The position numbers and the translations under genes are program-made. The notes under the pieces are model-generated. The model ran no database searches and was not told where the DNA came from. It worked only from the letters and a program-made list of their open reading frames with translations. From Ectocarpus siliculosus (Eukaryota; Sar; Phaeophyceae; Ectocarpales; Ectocarpaceae): a DNA stretch of 47,555 nucleotides. Positions 21,901 through 33,000 of the stretch are shown piece after piece; the stretch's first letter is position 1, and each line of letters opens with the position of its first letter. The stretch covers positions 1,800,556-1,848,110 of the forward strand of contig FN649728.1 in NCBI GenBank assembly GCA_000310025.1. The letters run 5' to 3'.

Positions 21901-24749
21901 GCCTGCCCTCGAACGAGACCTCGTCCGGGATGAACCGCAGGTCTAACGCCACCGAGGAGTGCTCGAACTCCATCCCGTCGACCTCCCTGGTTTGTGGCAC
22001 GGTTGGTCCCGACAAAAAAGAGTCAGCTAGCAACAAGAGAGACAGCTTCGACGCTAGCGAAAACGATGTTTCGTTGGCTTCACCGTGCAGCGGTGCGAAA
22101 ATGATGTGATGTTGCCGTTGCCATTTAGTGCTACTCTTCAGGCCACCGATCTTCTCCTCGGTTATTTGTGGATCGTCTCGCACTCATGCGCGACAAAACA
22201 GACGCCGGGAACGCGCCGGTTCCCTCTCCCTGGCGACATGTCCAATTCGCTACAAGGGGAGGGGGGGGACGTGTTGAGACCGCTGTGGTTCCACGTATTA
22301 ATAGTCGGACCGTCGTTCGACTCCACTTTGCCAATACGCACGTCACACAGCTTTCGTTTTTCGTAAAGTTCTTCCGCTCGTTTCCCCGACAAACATAAAA
22401 ATACGCGGGCGGCACAAACACCGGGCAAGGCTCATAACCTGTAGATGGCTTCCGCGGCGGCCACGGAGCTGCACTCCAGCACCGCGAAGTAGTACTTGAG
22501 TTTCCGCAGCTCATAAACCCTCAGCGTCTCCGGATCGAAGCCCTTCGAGTCATTCCCGCGACGTCCCACGTCTCCTTCGCCCGCCGCAGAAGGAAGCCCT
22601 TTCTTAGTCGCTCCGGAACCGTCGAGATTTTCTTCCCCATTGTCGTCGCCGTTGTCTTCCTCATCCCCCCCGGTGGTGCGGTACTCTTCGATGATGACGC
22701 CGGGGCGGCGGCGGCTCACCACCCTGCCGTCCACCGCGGTCCCTGCAGGGGTGGAAACGCCGCCCGCCGCTCCTTCCCCGCTACCGCCGTCGCCGTCGCC
22801 GCCGGAAGCCGCATCGTCGTCGTCGTCGTCTTCGTCTTCGTCTTCGTCGCTGTCGGAGTGGCCACCGCTTTGTGCGGCTGGTATGCTGGAAGGGGTTTCG
22901 TTGCAAGGTGGCGTGTGTGGGGGGAGGGAGGTTAACAAAATGGTGGTACAACATCTATCCAAAAATTTTTCTCCGGTTCGCGTGGTTCTTGGGACGTTTT
23001 CGAAGGATCATATCGCGGGTGTGTCCCGTTTCTCAAAAAGGAACGAAAATACATGCACCGTTTCCACGTTAAGGAACCCTACCGAAGGAAAGCCTCACTT
23101 GCTCCCCACGTACGATACAGACAGTGATAGACGCACGTGCTACCAAAAACAACCCCAACATAGGCGACAACATAATGCAAACACGCCCCAACTCAAACGC
23201 GCGAATGCAAGGAGATCAGGGCGCTCGGATGGTTTGTATGAGCGTGAAGGCTGTTCGGGGCATGTGATTGAGGAAGTCCGCCCGCCGCTCGCAGATTTCG
23301 GCTGGGGAGGAAGAGGAGCGGCAGACGAGATCACCGCAAAGTTCTGCGTGACACAGAATCGAGGACTACGAGGAGGAGCTGATTGAGCGGGAGCCGGACA
23401 GCTGTAGCTTGTGCACCATGCCATGGTGGACATCGGTAGGTGCCGCGGCCTGCTACACTCCTCTCCAGGAAGACAAGAAACGACACGTCTTCGTTGCACT
23501 CCCTGGCACACCACAAGACCAACGGATAACAAGAACATCACAACATGAAGGAATAGCAAGGACACCCCCAAGACCAAGGAATGGCAAGAATCAACTACCT
23601 GTATAACAACATTGCCAACACCATGAACCATGCCCAACCACCGCAAAAACGAAAAAACCATCATCACCATGAACCAGTTCAACAAGAACGACAACACCGC
23701 CATCACCATCAACCACTTCCTGCCACCATAATAGCAGCCCCCAAGTTCCCAAGCACCGCGCCAACGTCCTCGCCCCCCCCCCCCCCCCAAGAAAAAGCCC
23801 CCACCCACCTGCCGGAGAGAGCCGCGTGAGGACCCGCGGCCGCCTCCACTTTCATCATCTCAAGCCCGAAGTCCGACGGGTACACCTCCACCGAGAGCAG
23901 CCGGGCACTGCCGGGGCAGAAGGACCCGCACAGCACCATCAGGTCCCTTGCCCTCATGTGGTCCCAGTCGCAGTTGGTGACCGCGAGCCGCCTGGAAGTG
24001 TCCTCCGACACGGGAATGGCCTCTCTGGAGGGGTCGTCCAGTCCCGCCCTGCCAACGCCTGCCGTGGGGAGGGGGTAAGATAGGGGCGTGGGGTCGTTCA
24101 GCGCGAGACCGGGCGAGGAGTTGTACGAGAGAAGGGCAGTGGAGCGGGAATAGGTTTGGTCTGGTTTCAAACGCGTTCTTCTTCGGAACGACGAACTGGG
24201 GCGGTGCGATCACAACGAGGCGCATTGGGTGGTAACCCGGTGGGCAAAAAAGAGGACCAAGCTCCGTCGAACCAATGCCCGGCATAATCATAAGCAGCTC
24301 AAGAGCAATATAGTCTGTCAGAGGAAAAATTGTGTTACGGGAGGAAAGAGCGCGGTTGTGTGTCTGGAAATTGTAGTATCTGCGGGGGGTCGATGCAGTC
24401 GGCAAGGGTTTCATCTTGCGCGGGAGGGCTTGAAATACATCTGTACAGGAAGAAACAGGCGGGAGATGTACGACTTAAATCCGCCAAGTGTGCCTGGTAT
24501 GGGTCAAACACACGGGCCACGAGGGAGCAAGCACCAGGGAAGGGCTGTGCACTCACGCCCACGTGCCCTCTGCAGCCACACGCACCAGACTCAGACCCGC
24601 CTTCGTCATCCTCATCGCTGTCATCGTCGTCATCGTCCGACGTATCCGAAGATGACCCCGATATCTCCCCGCGGGAGAGTCGAGTGAGGTAGGACTGTCG
24701 AGATTCTTCCACAGTGGCCATTCCTCCTTCCCCGGTCTCTTCCTCCTCT

Positions 24750-24781
<32 letters not shown>

Positions 24782-26490
24782 CCCCTCCTTCTCTTCCTCC
24801 GCTTCCTCTTCCTCTTCCTCCTCGTCCTCATCGTCTACACCTGACCCCTCATCGGTTTCGTCGTCAACCTGTCCGTCTTCTTCCACTTTGTAGAATGCGC
24901 GGAGCTGGCTCTTGGCCTTCTTGGATGCCTTGTCCACCTGACGCCCGTACTTGTCGACTTTGGCTGAAAAAAAAAGAGTACAACAACGGTGTGAGGGGCC
25001 AAGTCAGGTAAGTACTAGACGAGGATGATTGTTGGCCCAGGGTAGCGTCAAAACTTGAGCGGTAGGACGACAACAACACAGAGCAACAGCTACCTCCCAC
25101 GACATTCCCCAGCATATGCGATCAAACTGTCCTTGGACCACTAAACGGTACGGAGTTCGCTCGATAGGTTCAACAGAGACACGAATATTTTCTTTTGATG
25201 ACTCTGCACCACCCACACACCGCCGTTCGCAGCCCCCATGATGACTACAAGCCCCAGTGTCTGCTTCTCTCGCGCAACCCCGACTGCCTGAAGCGGCCAC
25301 AGAGCAATGACACTGCTCCGAAGCCTCCGGCTCTAAAAGAAACATCCGCGTTCCCACCCTGAGCGGGCACACTTCCCCAACTCCCGGCTCCAAAATTCGG
25401 CGGTACAGGGGGAACAACAGAACCTGCGACTCTGTGTGGGAAATTGGGAGGCTAGTAGGTTCACTCTGCGACGCATCCCTTTCCTGGAGTACGCATAGCA
25501 CTCACAAGCAGAAACCTGAAACCGCGGGTCGGTGAGCACCGCCTTGAACCTGTCGTCCAGCTGCACCTTACGCTCGTCGGGCTTAACTCTTTGGAAGGCC
25601 TGGGGATTTGAAGTGTTTGTTGGGTGGAACGGTACAAGCGGTGTAAAAAAACCGTGATATCTAGTTGTGCTAATATATGACCCAGCAGAAGGTAAAAATG
25701 GCGTGGAAATATATGTCTGGAGAAGCAACGTATGTAGTGTCACAGAAACGCTTGGGTCAGTTCGACATTGATTATGCTCAGAGGGTATTTGTTGACGTCT
25801 TCACAAGCGTGAGGCTAGGAGTAAAGACGGCAGGGCAAGAACAACGATGCAGAACCCGACCATCACGCTTCCTATACACACCCGAGAGATTGAGGTATCA
25901 CAAACCATGGCTTGTCATGCTACGAGGCTCAGCCTATATCACTGCGGCAACCTTTCGACATGTGTAGCCAAGAACACTAGGCAACCACGGCCGGTGGAGG
26001 AGGTACGAAACAACTTGCGACTGTGCTTCTACCGAATGATCATGTGGAGCTCGACTAACCTCGAGTAAAGGGCATCAACCAGTGGCTGCGCTTCGGGGTT
26101 GCGCGCCGTGGGCAACTGTACGACACATCGACTAGAAAACGTAGCAGACAAAAGCTACACTGAGTACCGAGAGCCAGCCACACGGGCTGGACTACTGGAC
26201 ATTCAGCGCGGCAGGTAATCCACCGCCACATGTCACCGGAACCCGAACGCTCCGCCGGACACGAAACGTGGCTGTTGCATGTGACGTGACAACCTATCGT
26301 AGCCCACACTCACCGGTGCGCTGTGCATGGAGGAGAACCTCGAGTCTGACACCACAGGAAAGGACTGCCCACCGTCGACAGCACCTGGGCCGCCACCATT
26401 GTCACCCTTGTTGTTGCCGCGCCCGCCATTAGTTCCGCCGCCAGCTCCATCCCGGGCCTTCTTGCCTCCCCTTCTGCCCTGCGGCTTCAT
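15983..26490 (-). CDS. ESF1: ESF1-like pre-rRNA processing protein (13 exons)
   Basis: Exons 5'->3': 26490-26314, 25599-25506, 24963-24586, 24058-23809, 22867-22439, 21986-21839, 21487-21377, 20756-20517, 19921-19843, 18557-18388, 17778-17626, 17249-17031, 16405-15983. All join in phase and give about 956 aa (human about 850). Recognisable ESF1 features in order: DSRFSSMHSAP; ERKVQLDDRFKAVLTDPRF; a long acidic tract; the RRM-like domain starting RRLAVTNCDWDHMRA and continuing to YELRKLKYYFAVLEC and LDLRFIPDEV; CTWDEAPSER; DFEAYLASSSDDDD; EFTFVPRG; TPWEASLRKE; the NUC153 motif VDVADERFAALLE...TDSSFK then GMRSILEERTRR; a basic KKKRRKG end. ESF1 is a nucleolar protein of the small-subunit processome needed for 18S rRNA maturation. 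Its 5' end faces ATAD3. The least certain junctions are exon 9 (TAG acceptor, 79 bp) and the GTTATG donor after exon 5. Confidence 0.93.
19145..19500. other. Corrupted duplicate of 19601-19960 (likely assembly artefact)
   Basis: After a run of 22 G, this stretch follows 19620-19960 base block by base block (both have 'ctcaacaa', 'ggtacggggattacgttgg', 'aataacaacatgaataaaa', 'gatccatcctcgaccacc', 'accagccgaa'), but with homopolymers lengthened and other bases lost. The better copy also starts with a G-run right after the N gap. This is what base-calling slippage beyond a poly-G would give. It contains a damaged image of ESF1 exon 9 that should not be annotated. Confidence 0.85.
19501..19600. 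other. Assembly gap (100 N)
   Basis: Exactly 100 N in ESF1 intron 9, between a corrupted and a clean version of the same locus. True gap length is probably zero or negative (overlap). Confidence 0.95.
21200..21224. repeat. (GGTAT)n microsatellite in ESF1 intron 7
   Basis: Five near-perfect GGTAT units lie in the intron between exons 7 and 8. Related GGTAT/GGTGT and GTAGCATAGC-like runs occur in intron 6 at 21630-21680 and 21750-21832. Confidence 0.8.
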
Positions 26491-27016
26491 GTCACCGCCG
26501 CCCACTATGATCGAGCCGTCTGTCTCCGCCGTCCTATGCAAATGCTGTATGCTACCCAGCGCACAGAGGTATACAGGTTGCACTGGACCACTGCTGTCCA
26601 CGCCTCGCCTGGCTGAAAGCTAACAGTCCCGCCAGCGATCAGCAGCGAGCTGCTGCTTGTGTCGGACGTTGTTGTAGTTCTTTCTCTACGCGAATTTCCG
26701 CCCGTCTGTATCAGGGTGCTGATCAACCACGCCAATCCTTGACTGCCGGCCTTCTTTCGTGTAGCAGGCCCACCCAGCTGCCGTGAGAGAGGTGTGTGGA
26801 CATGATGTGGGCCTTGACCGGCGGAAAAAAAAAACGGAGGGTAGCTGTCCCCATAACGCCTTCTAGCCAGACTGAAACCTTTGCGCTGGATTCTGTTTGG
26901 AGCCGCTAGTCAGTAGCATCTCGTGTCTCTCTCAACACTCACCCTCCTTAGTGCAGAGGGTCAGATCGGTCCAAGCCGTCCACTACGACAACTCGCGCAG
27001 CACTCTAGCATCGACC
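26491..27016. promoter_or_regulatory. Bidirectional promoter region between ESF1 and ATAD3
   Basis: Only 526 bp separate the two start codons (26490 minus, 27017 plus), so both promoters and 5' UTRs must share it. No TATA box stands out on either side. A purine run with A10 at about 26825-26834 lies near the middle. No transcription-factor site is claimed. Confidence 0.6.
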
Positions 27017-30000
27017 ATGTTCAAGCCAGGCGGATTGTTCGGGCCGAAGCCGGGAAAGGCCGCTCTGGATCAGGCAATGGGCGGCTCAGCTTCCGCAGGT
27101 GGCGGCGGCAGCGGCGGCAGTAGTAGCAGCAACAGGGACGACAACAAGAAGGGGGGGGACGACAAGAGCTACGGCGGGTCGGGGTTCGATCCCAGGGGCC
27201 TAGAACGAGCGGCCAAGGCTGCCAAGGTGTGTGCTGTTGAGAGCGGGTGGCGGCGATGCGATGCGTGTGTGTCTGTGTGCTGTTTTTGCACGGCGGAGCT
27301 GTCCGTTTTTTTCGTTTTCTGAAGAGGTTTGGATGTGTGATGTGCGGCTACAACGTACCACAGCAGCGATGCGGCGTTGCTACTACGGAGAGGAGCCGAG
27401 AGTGTGCTTCCCAAGCTTGCATGTCTGACTCTGGGGGCACGGCTCGACGTTAGCAGCCAACAGAAATGTCTTGCAGTACATAAGCAGTTCGGCTTCGTTC
27501 GCCCTCCTGCACTCCATGCGCCGACAGCAGCACACGCTGCCTGCCACTCTCGGTGCGTCGTTTTGGTGCACAGCTTCGTCTGTCGTTGCCTTACGAGCGA
27601 TCCTGCTCAATGCCATCTCTCTTCGCGACGCCTCGAGAGAATATTTTAGTGAAGAAGCAGCCTACCAGGCTCCGAAACTGCTGGGCGGCAGGCTGAACAA
27701 CTTAAAGTGTCCATTGCATGCTACGGCCGGTGTGCCTTCGCACCTACAAGTATATGGGGGTGAAAAAACGGGCACACACGGGCTTACGATAAGAGGCCGT
27801 GGCAGACAGACCTTAGGGAGGGTCTTCGCACTGCTGCTGTTGGTGCCGTGTCGTTGCCGTAGGCGCAGGGCAATAGGTGTGGCCTCCGCTATTCTGCCAG
27901 ACAGTGGACGTCAAGCAGTAGATATCTGTTATGTAGCGTTGGTCGTTGAATACGGCCTGGAGTATCGGAACCACAGAGAGCTCTTAGATGTGCAGTCGTG
28001 GAGTCACGGTTGGGAGGGCTACCCCTTGGTCCGTCGCACGCTGGGTGAAGCGTGCCGCATTTGAACCCCGGGTGTTGCTGAATCCGATCTGGTGCCGTCC
28101 GAATGGCTCTATCTGGAACCCGTTCGCTTTCTATCCCAACCCCTACCCCCCCCCTAAAGTCGTACTGTCATACGGTATCCAATCTCCGAAACTTGTGAAG
28201 GTGCAGACAACAACTTATATGCACACCGTAGGTGACACAATACCACACCCCCTGGACCGATTTTCATAGCTCGATTACTCCGCAGTAGAAAGAGTAGGGC
28301 GGTGCTGATAAATGGCGGTGGTAGAACCGTCTCGTCGAGAACTTTTCGAAAACGTGTCGTTTGATTTTGGCATCCCCTTTCGTTGTGAAAGTAGTCGAGC
28401 TTTGAAAATCGGTCCAAAGGGTGTGATTGACATATTCCGTCACCTGCAGCACCCTTTGATCCGTCGCACGCGTCAACTGCCTGGGTGAAGCATTGCCACG
28501 TCTGATCCCCGGAAGTATTGCTGAATCCGACGTGCTGCCGTCCGGAGAGCTCTTCTGGAGTCCGTTCCCTTTATATCCCAACCGCCGGCCCCCCTTAGAC
28601 GTGTCGATCCTGAAACTTGTCAAGACGACTATTATATTATATGCAAGCAGGCCCTTGTCTCCCCGAGCAACACTTGCGGGCAACTCCAAATCGTTACAAT
28701 TTGAACCCCAAACAACCGTCCGAACAGGTTCTTAATGAGTCGCCCAATGCGTCCATGGCGCTGGACCTGATCAAGCAGCAGGAGATGACCAAGGCCGCGG
28801 AGCACCGCAAGCAGGAGGCTGAGTACGCCGCATACGTCAAGCAGATGGAGGTGTGTGCACGTTTGTGCACTGCTGCTGCTGCTGCTCATCAGAATTTTGT
28901 TGGGAAGCCATGAGCAGGATCTATTTGTCTCTTCAGAAGCTGGCGTCGGTCGACCTTCCCGTGAGAACTGAAAGTTTCATCTCATGCCTCCATGAGGGAA
29001 CGACTTTGAAACTCTAAAACTATCATACCTACAGCAATGAGTTTCGTCTGAGCTTTAGCACGGGAAGAGTTGGGGATGATAACCTTACGAGCGAGGATGA
29101 TGAGAAGGAGGTTTGGACGGGAAGGGCGAGCGGCGTCTGCCCGAGATCCTTTCGAAGTGGAGCAATCGAACGACCGCCGAAAGCCGGCAACAAGTGCATT
29201 CATTGATTGCCAGAAGGAAGTTCGGCGAATCAAGCGTAACTACCTTGGAGCCGTGTACGATTGTAGCCCCCCGCCTCTTCCGTGCCGAAATCGGGGAACT
29301 TGGAGGTCCCAGTAACCGCCTCCCTTTCTCATGATTCTGAAGTATTTGCCATGTTCTTCCCCTCCTGTGTGTTTTGCGGGGAGCAGCTGCAACGCGTGGA
29401 GGAAGAGGCCGAGGCGGCGCGCAAGACTCTGGGGCTGCAGACGGAGGAGGACAAGAAACGGGCGCAGTTCGCGGACGAGCTCGAGAGGAAACGACACGTA
29501 GATCAGGTGCACAATCAAAACCCAATCGCATCTGTACATGAAGTGATCGATCATCTCTGTTTTTTTTTGTAGCGGCAACCCTCCGTGAGGGATTGGGACG
29601 GACAAATCGACCCGACAGCAGTAGAGTTAAAAAGAGTCTGCTGGTTTTGCGCGGGTCTAATTTTTCAGGGTACTCGTTGGATTTTTTCCAGTCGTTTTTT
29701 CCCGCCCTGGTGCTGCGTTTATGCTTTCTTTCTTCCCCGTAGTATTCGGGATCGAAATATGTTCCTGTTCGCCAGCTGGGGGTTCTGCAAACAGGACAGG
29801 GCTGACCTTACCGACCATAAGTTACTGGCACGTAAGATGGTATCATTTAATGTGTACGGTCGCCGACGTGAACTTTTTCCTAGACTTGCATGTCAAAATG
29901 ACGCGATCAATGTACTTTCGAACAAAAATACATGGATAAACGACGGAAGATGTTTTGCTGTCGCTATTTTGACGCTCCTTCTTTTCTTGCCCTGTCGGGG

Positions 30001-33000
30001 GGGGCATGCGTACATGCCTGCGACAGGTGCAAGCCGACCGCTACATGCGCGACGAGGAGATGCGTAAGCAGGAGGAGCTGACCCGCAAGCAGGAGGCCGT
30101 GAGGCGAAAAACGCTCGAGTATGAGGCGGAGCTGAGGCAGCAGACGGAGCTTGCCCGCGTCAAGGCCGAGACGGAGGGGAAGATTAGGCAGGAGAGGGAG
30201 AACCACGACCTTAGACTGGAGGAAGCTAGGGAGGGAGCGAAGGAGTACCGAGACACGGTGCTGGAGGGTGAGTCTGTGTGGGCCTCGTGCAGCTTGTTTA
30301 TTTTGCACATGTGTTTTTTCTCGGGAAACTTGTGTAGACATGGCCTATGTGGTGTTTGAGGATGATCTTTTGTGTTGATGCTTGGTGCTGCTGGAGTCGC
30401 TGTGGAAGCATCACGTGCGTAGTAGCGCGACACAAAGAGACATCGTATGAGAATGAGACAGGCAGATAGGGAGAGTGTGTTGGCCCTTGTGCTTCAATAT
30501 AATGAGCTTCTGGGGAATCATCTACAGCAGTACCTGGAGTTAGAGTGGGATCCAAAACGTAGACGCTGCTTACGGCCTACTTCTACATTAGGCATCTTGC
30601 ACTATAGTGTGTCTTTTCCTCAGGCGTTCTTCCTTCCCTCCTCACACCTACAGCAGTAGTGACTATACGGGACCCACCATGCCGAGTAGGAAAACCCTGC
30701 TGCGTCTGCGCCGGTGCCCGCGCCGGTGCCGGCGCTGGCTTCGGTCCCAGTAGCGTGTGTGCCTGGGCACACGCTCGGACGGCACAATCGCAACCCCCTC
30801 GCATCCCCGATACGAGCTCACCCCTGGAGCAACTAATGAGTTTTTCAGTTCACGAAGGACGAAAAAGGTGCACCCACAGCTGGAACTCGGGATCTCGCTT
30901 GGTGCATTTTTTCCTCGATTCGGACGGAAGACACATTTCAGGCCTCACTCCCTAATATCAACGCCACCATCCCCCCCCCCCCCCCCCCCCCCCTTCTNNN
31001 NNNNNNNNNNNNNNNNNNNNNNNNNNNNNNNNNNNNNNNNNNNNNNNNNNNNNNNNNNNNNNNNNNNNNNNNNNNNNNNNNNNNNNNNNNNNNNNNNCCC
31101 AAACCCCCCCCCCCCCCCCCCCCTCGTTCTGCATTTTTGCAGGGATAAAGCTGGCGGGGGACACGCTAGGAGCTGGTCTGCAGGAATTCTTGGGCGACAA
31201 GGACAAGATGGTGGCGGCCACCGCGACGTTGACGGCCATGGCCCTCGGCATCTACACCGCTAGAACAGGCACAGGTTCGTTAATGCGGGGCGGAAGGGGT
31301 GGCGATCTTTTATTTGAAAAGAGGGCGGCGGAGTCGGAAATTCCCCGTCCGAAAGCCCCGACTCATTCCACGCAGAGGAGATGCTACCCTGCTCGTGTGT
31401 TTTGGGCAGCATTGTGAACCGGTAGCTAGGGAGGGCTGGGCTCGAACCCCACTAATAGCTATTTGCGTGCGCGATGTGTTTTTTGTTGCCGCGATTGTTC
31501 TCGTTGGTCTTGACGCCAGCAGCGGTTTGCATGACCACTTGACTATTGCCGCTGCCGCACCTGTGAAACCTGACGCTGCAAGTCTTTGATCGCCCTGAAG
31601 CCTCCCGTTCACACCTTCCGGTGCATTTGACTCCTGATTGTTTTCGCACGTTTGTTGTGCAGGCGTGGCCGGGCGTTACATCGAGGCACGGCTCGGAAAG
31701 CCTTCCTTGGTTCGGGAAACCTCAAGACGCACGCTTATCCAAACCGTCCGCAACCCGATCCCCACCATGAAGCGGGCCTTCGGCATGCACAAGGTGGGTG
31801 TGGGTGAATTAACTCGATTGCCAGTGGTGTGGGATTCGTTACGTGTTGTGCTGCGTGATGAGTGTGTTGGCGATGCGTGGGTGGTGAATAGCGGCAGCGG
31901 CAGCGCGCACGACGTGACAGGGTGGGATTGAGGTGGAGACTAGATGGAGATCGAAGTGGTCCGTGATGTCGTTTTGCCTTCTTTATATGCATTAGGTTAG
32001 GTGTTGCGGACATGCAAGTGCGGTGGTTGCGGCATCCTCTAGAGATCGAAAGGGTGTTAGACCTTTCATGCGTGCGTCGTGTTCGCTGTTGCGTTATTTC
32101 GACCTTCTGACTTGCAACCAGGGGCGAGGTTTCAGCGACTTCCAATTCGAAAGAAATTATTTCCTCGTGATCTCAAGTCAGTTGTTCAAACCCACTGCTC
32201 TCTAGTAGTAGAACCGCAAATATCTGGCACTGTTTCGGTCAGCGATTGTGATTGCACTGAGAGCCCGAATGGACCCACCCACTCGGCCAACCTTGACCAA
32301 TCACGTTACACCTCAGCCAACCTTGACCAATCGCATGGATCTCATCACAAGGCACGGCCGACAATCAGCCATGTAACCCATCCTCCAAAAGTTCACGAAT
32401 ATGCCATGTTGTGTACATATTTCGTGGAGTGCTCCACAGTGAGCCCACCATACACACTATCGCGTGCCGCCTAAACAGCAGTACCAGAAAAATTTATGCA
32501 TTTACCGCATGAAATAAACGGATCAAAATCGTGCAACTTACATATTGCGTGTACATGCAACGGCGACGGCAGGTGGAAGACGCCCTTAGCGGCGTTGTTT
32601 TGGAGAAGGGCCTCGAGACGCGACTGTCGAGAGTGGCTCAGTCGACCTTCAACACCAAGCGGAATAGCGCGCCTTTCAGACACCTTCTTCTCTACGGTGC
32701 GGCGTGCTGCTTTCTTTCAGCCACTGGACACATGCGTGTGTTTTCCTTTTTTGTGTACAGATGGCAGACGAGCCGTGCAAGTGTTTATGTTGTTCGCGCT
32801 ACTTGAATCCACGACAGATTGTTCTTCATCGTTTTCGGGTTTGCATCTCGTTACCCCCACGGTTCCAACTCTGCTGGGTTGTCGGGTTTCCAGCGAAATG
32901 GATTGTCCACACCACACCGCAAATCGTTTACCACGACACAAGAAAACACCTCTCCGGTGATATCTAAAATTTTGGCCTGTATAATGATTGTCACGGGGTG

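Noticed and set aside
24553-24831. Arg/Lys-rich minus-strand frame
   Set aside because: It is the shifted shadow of the acidic tract in ESF1 exon 3.
26055-26110. Extra ESF1 exon (LPTARNPEAQPL-like frame with AG and GT borders)
   Set aside because: Including it breaks the phase into exon 2, whereas exon 1 joins exon 2 directly in frame and matches the family.
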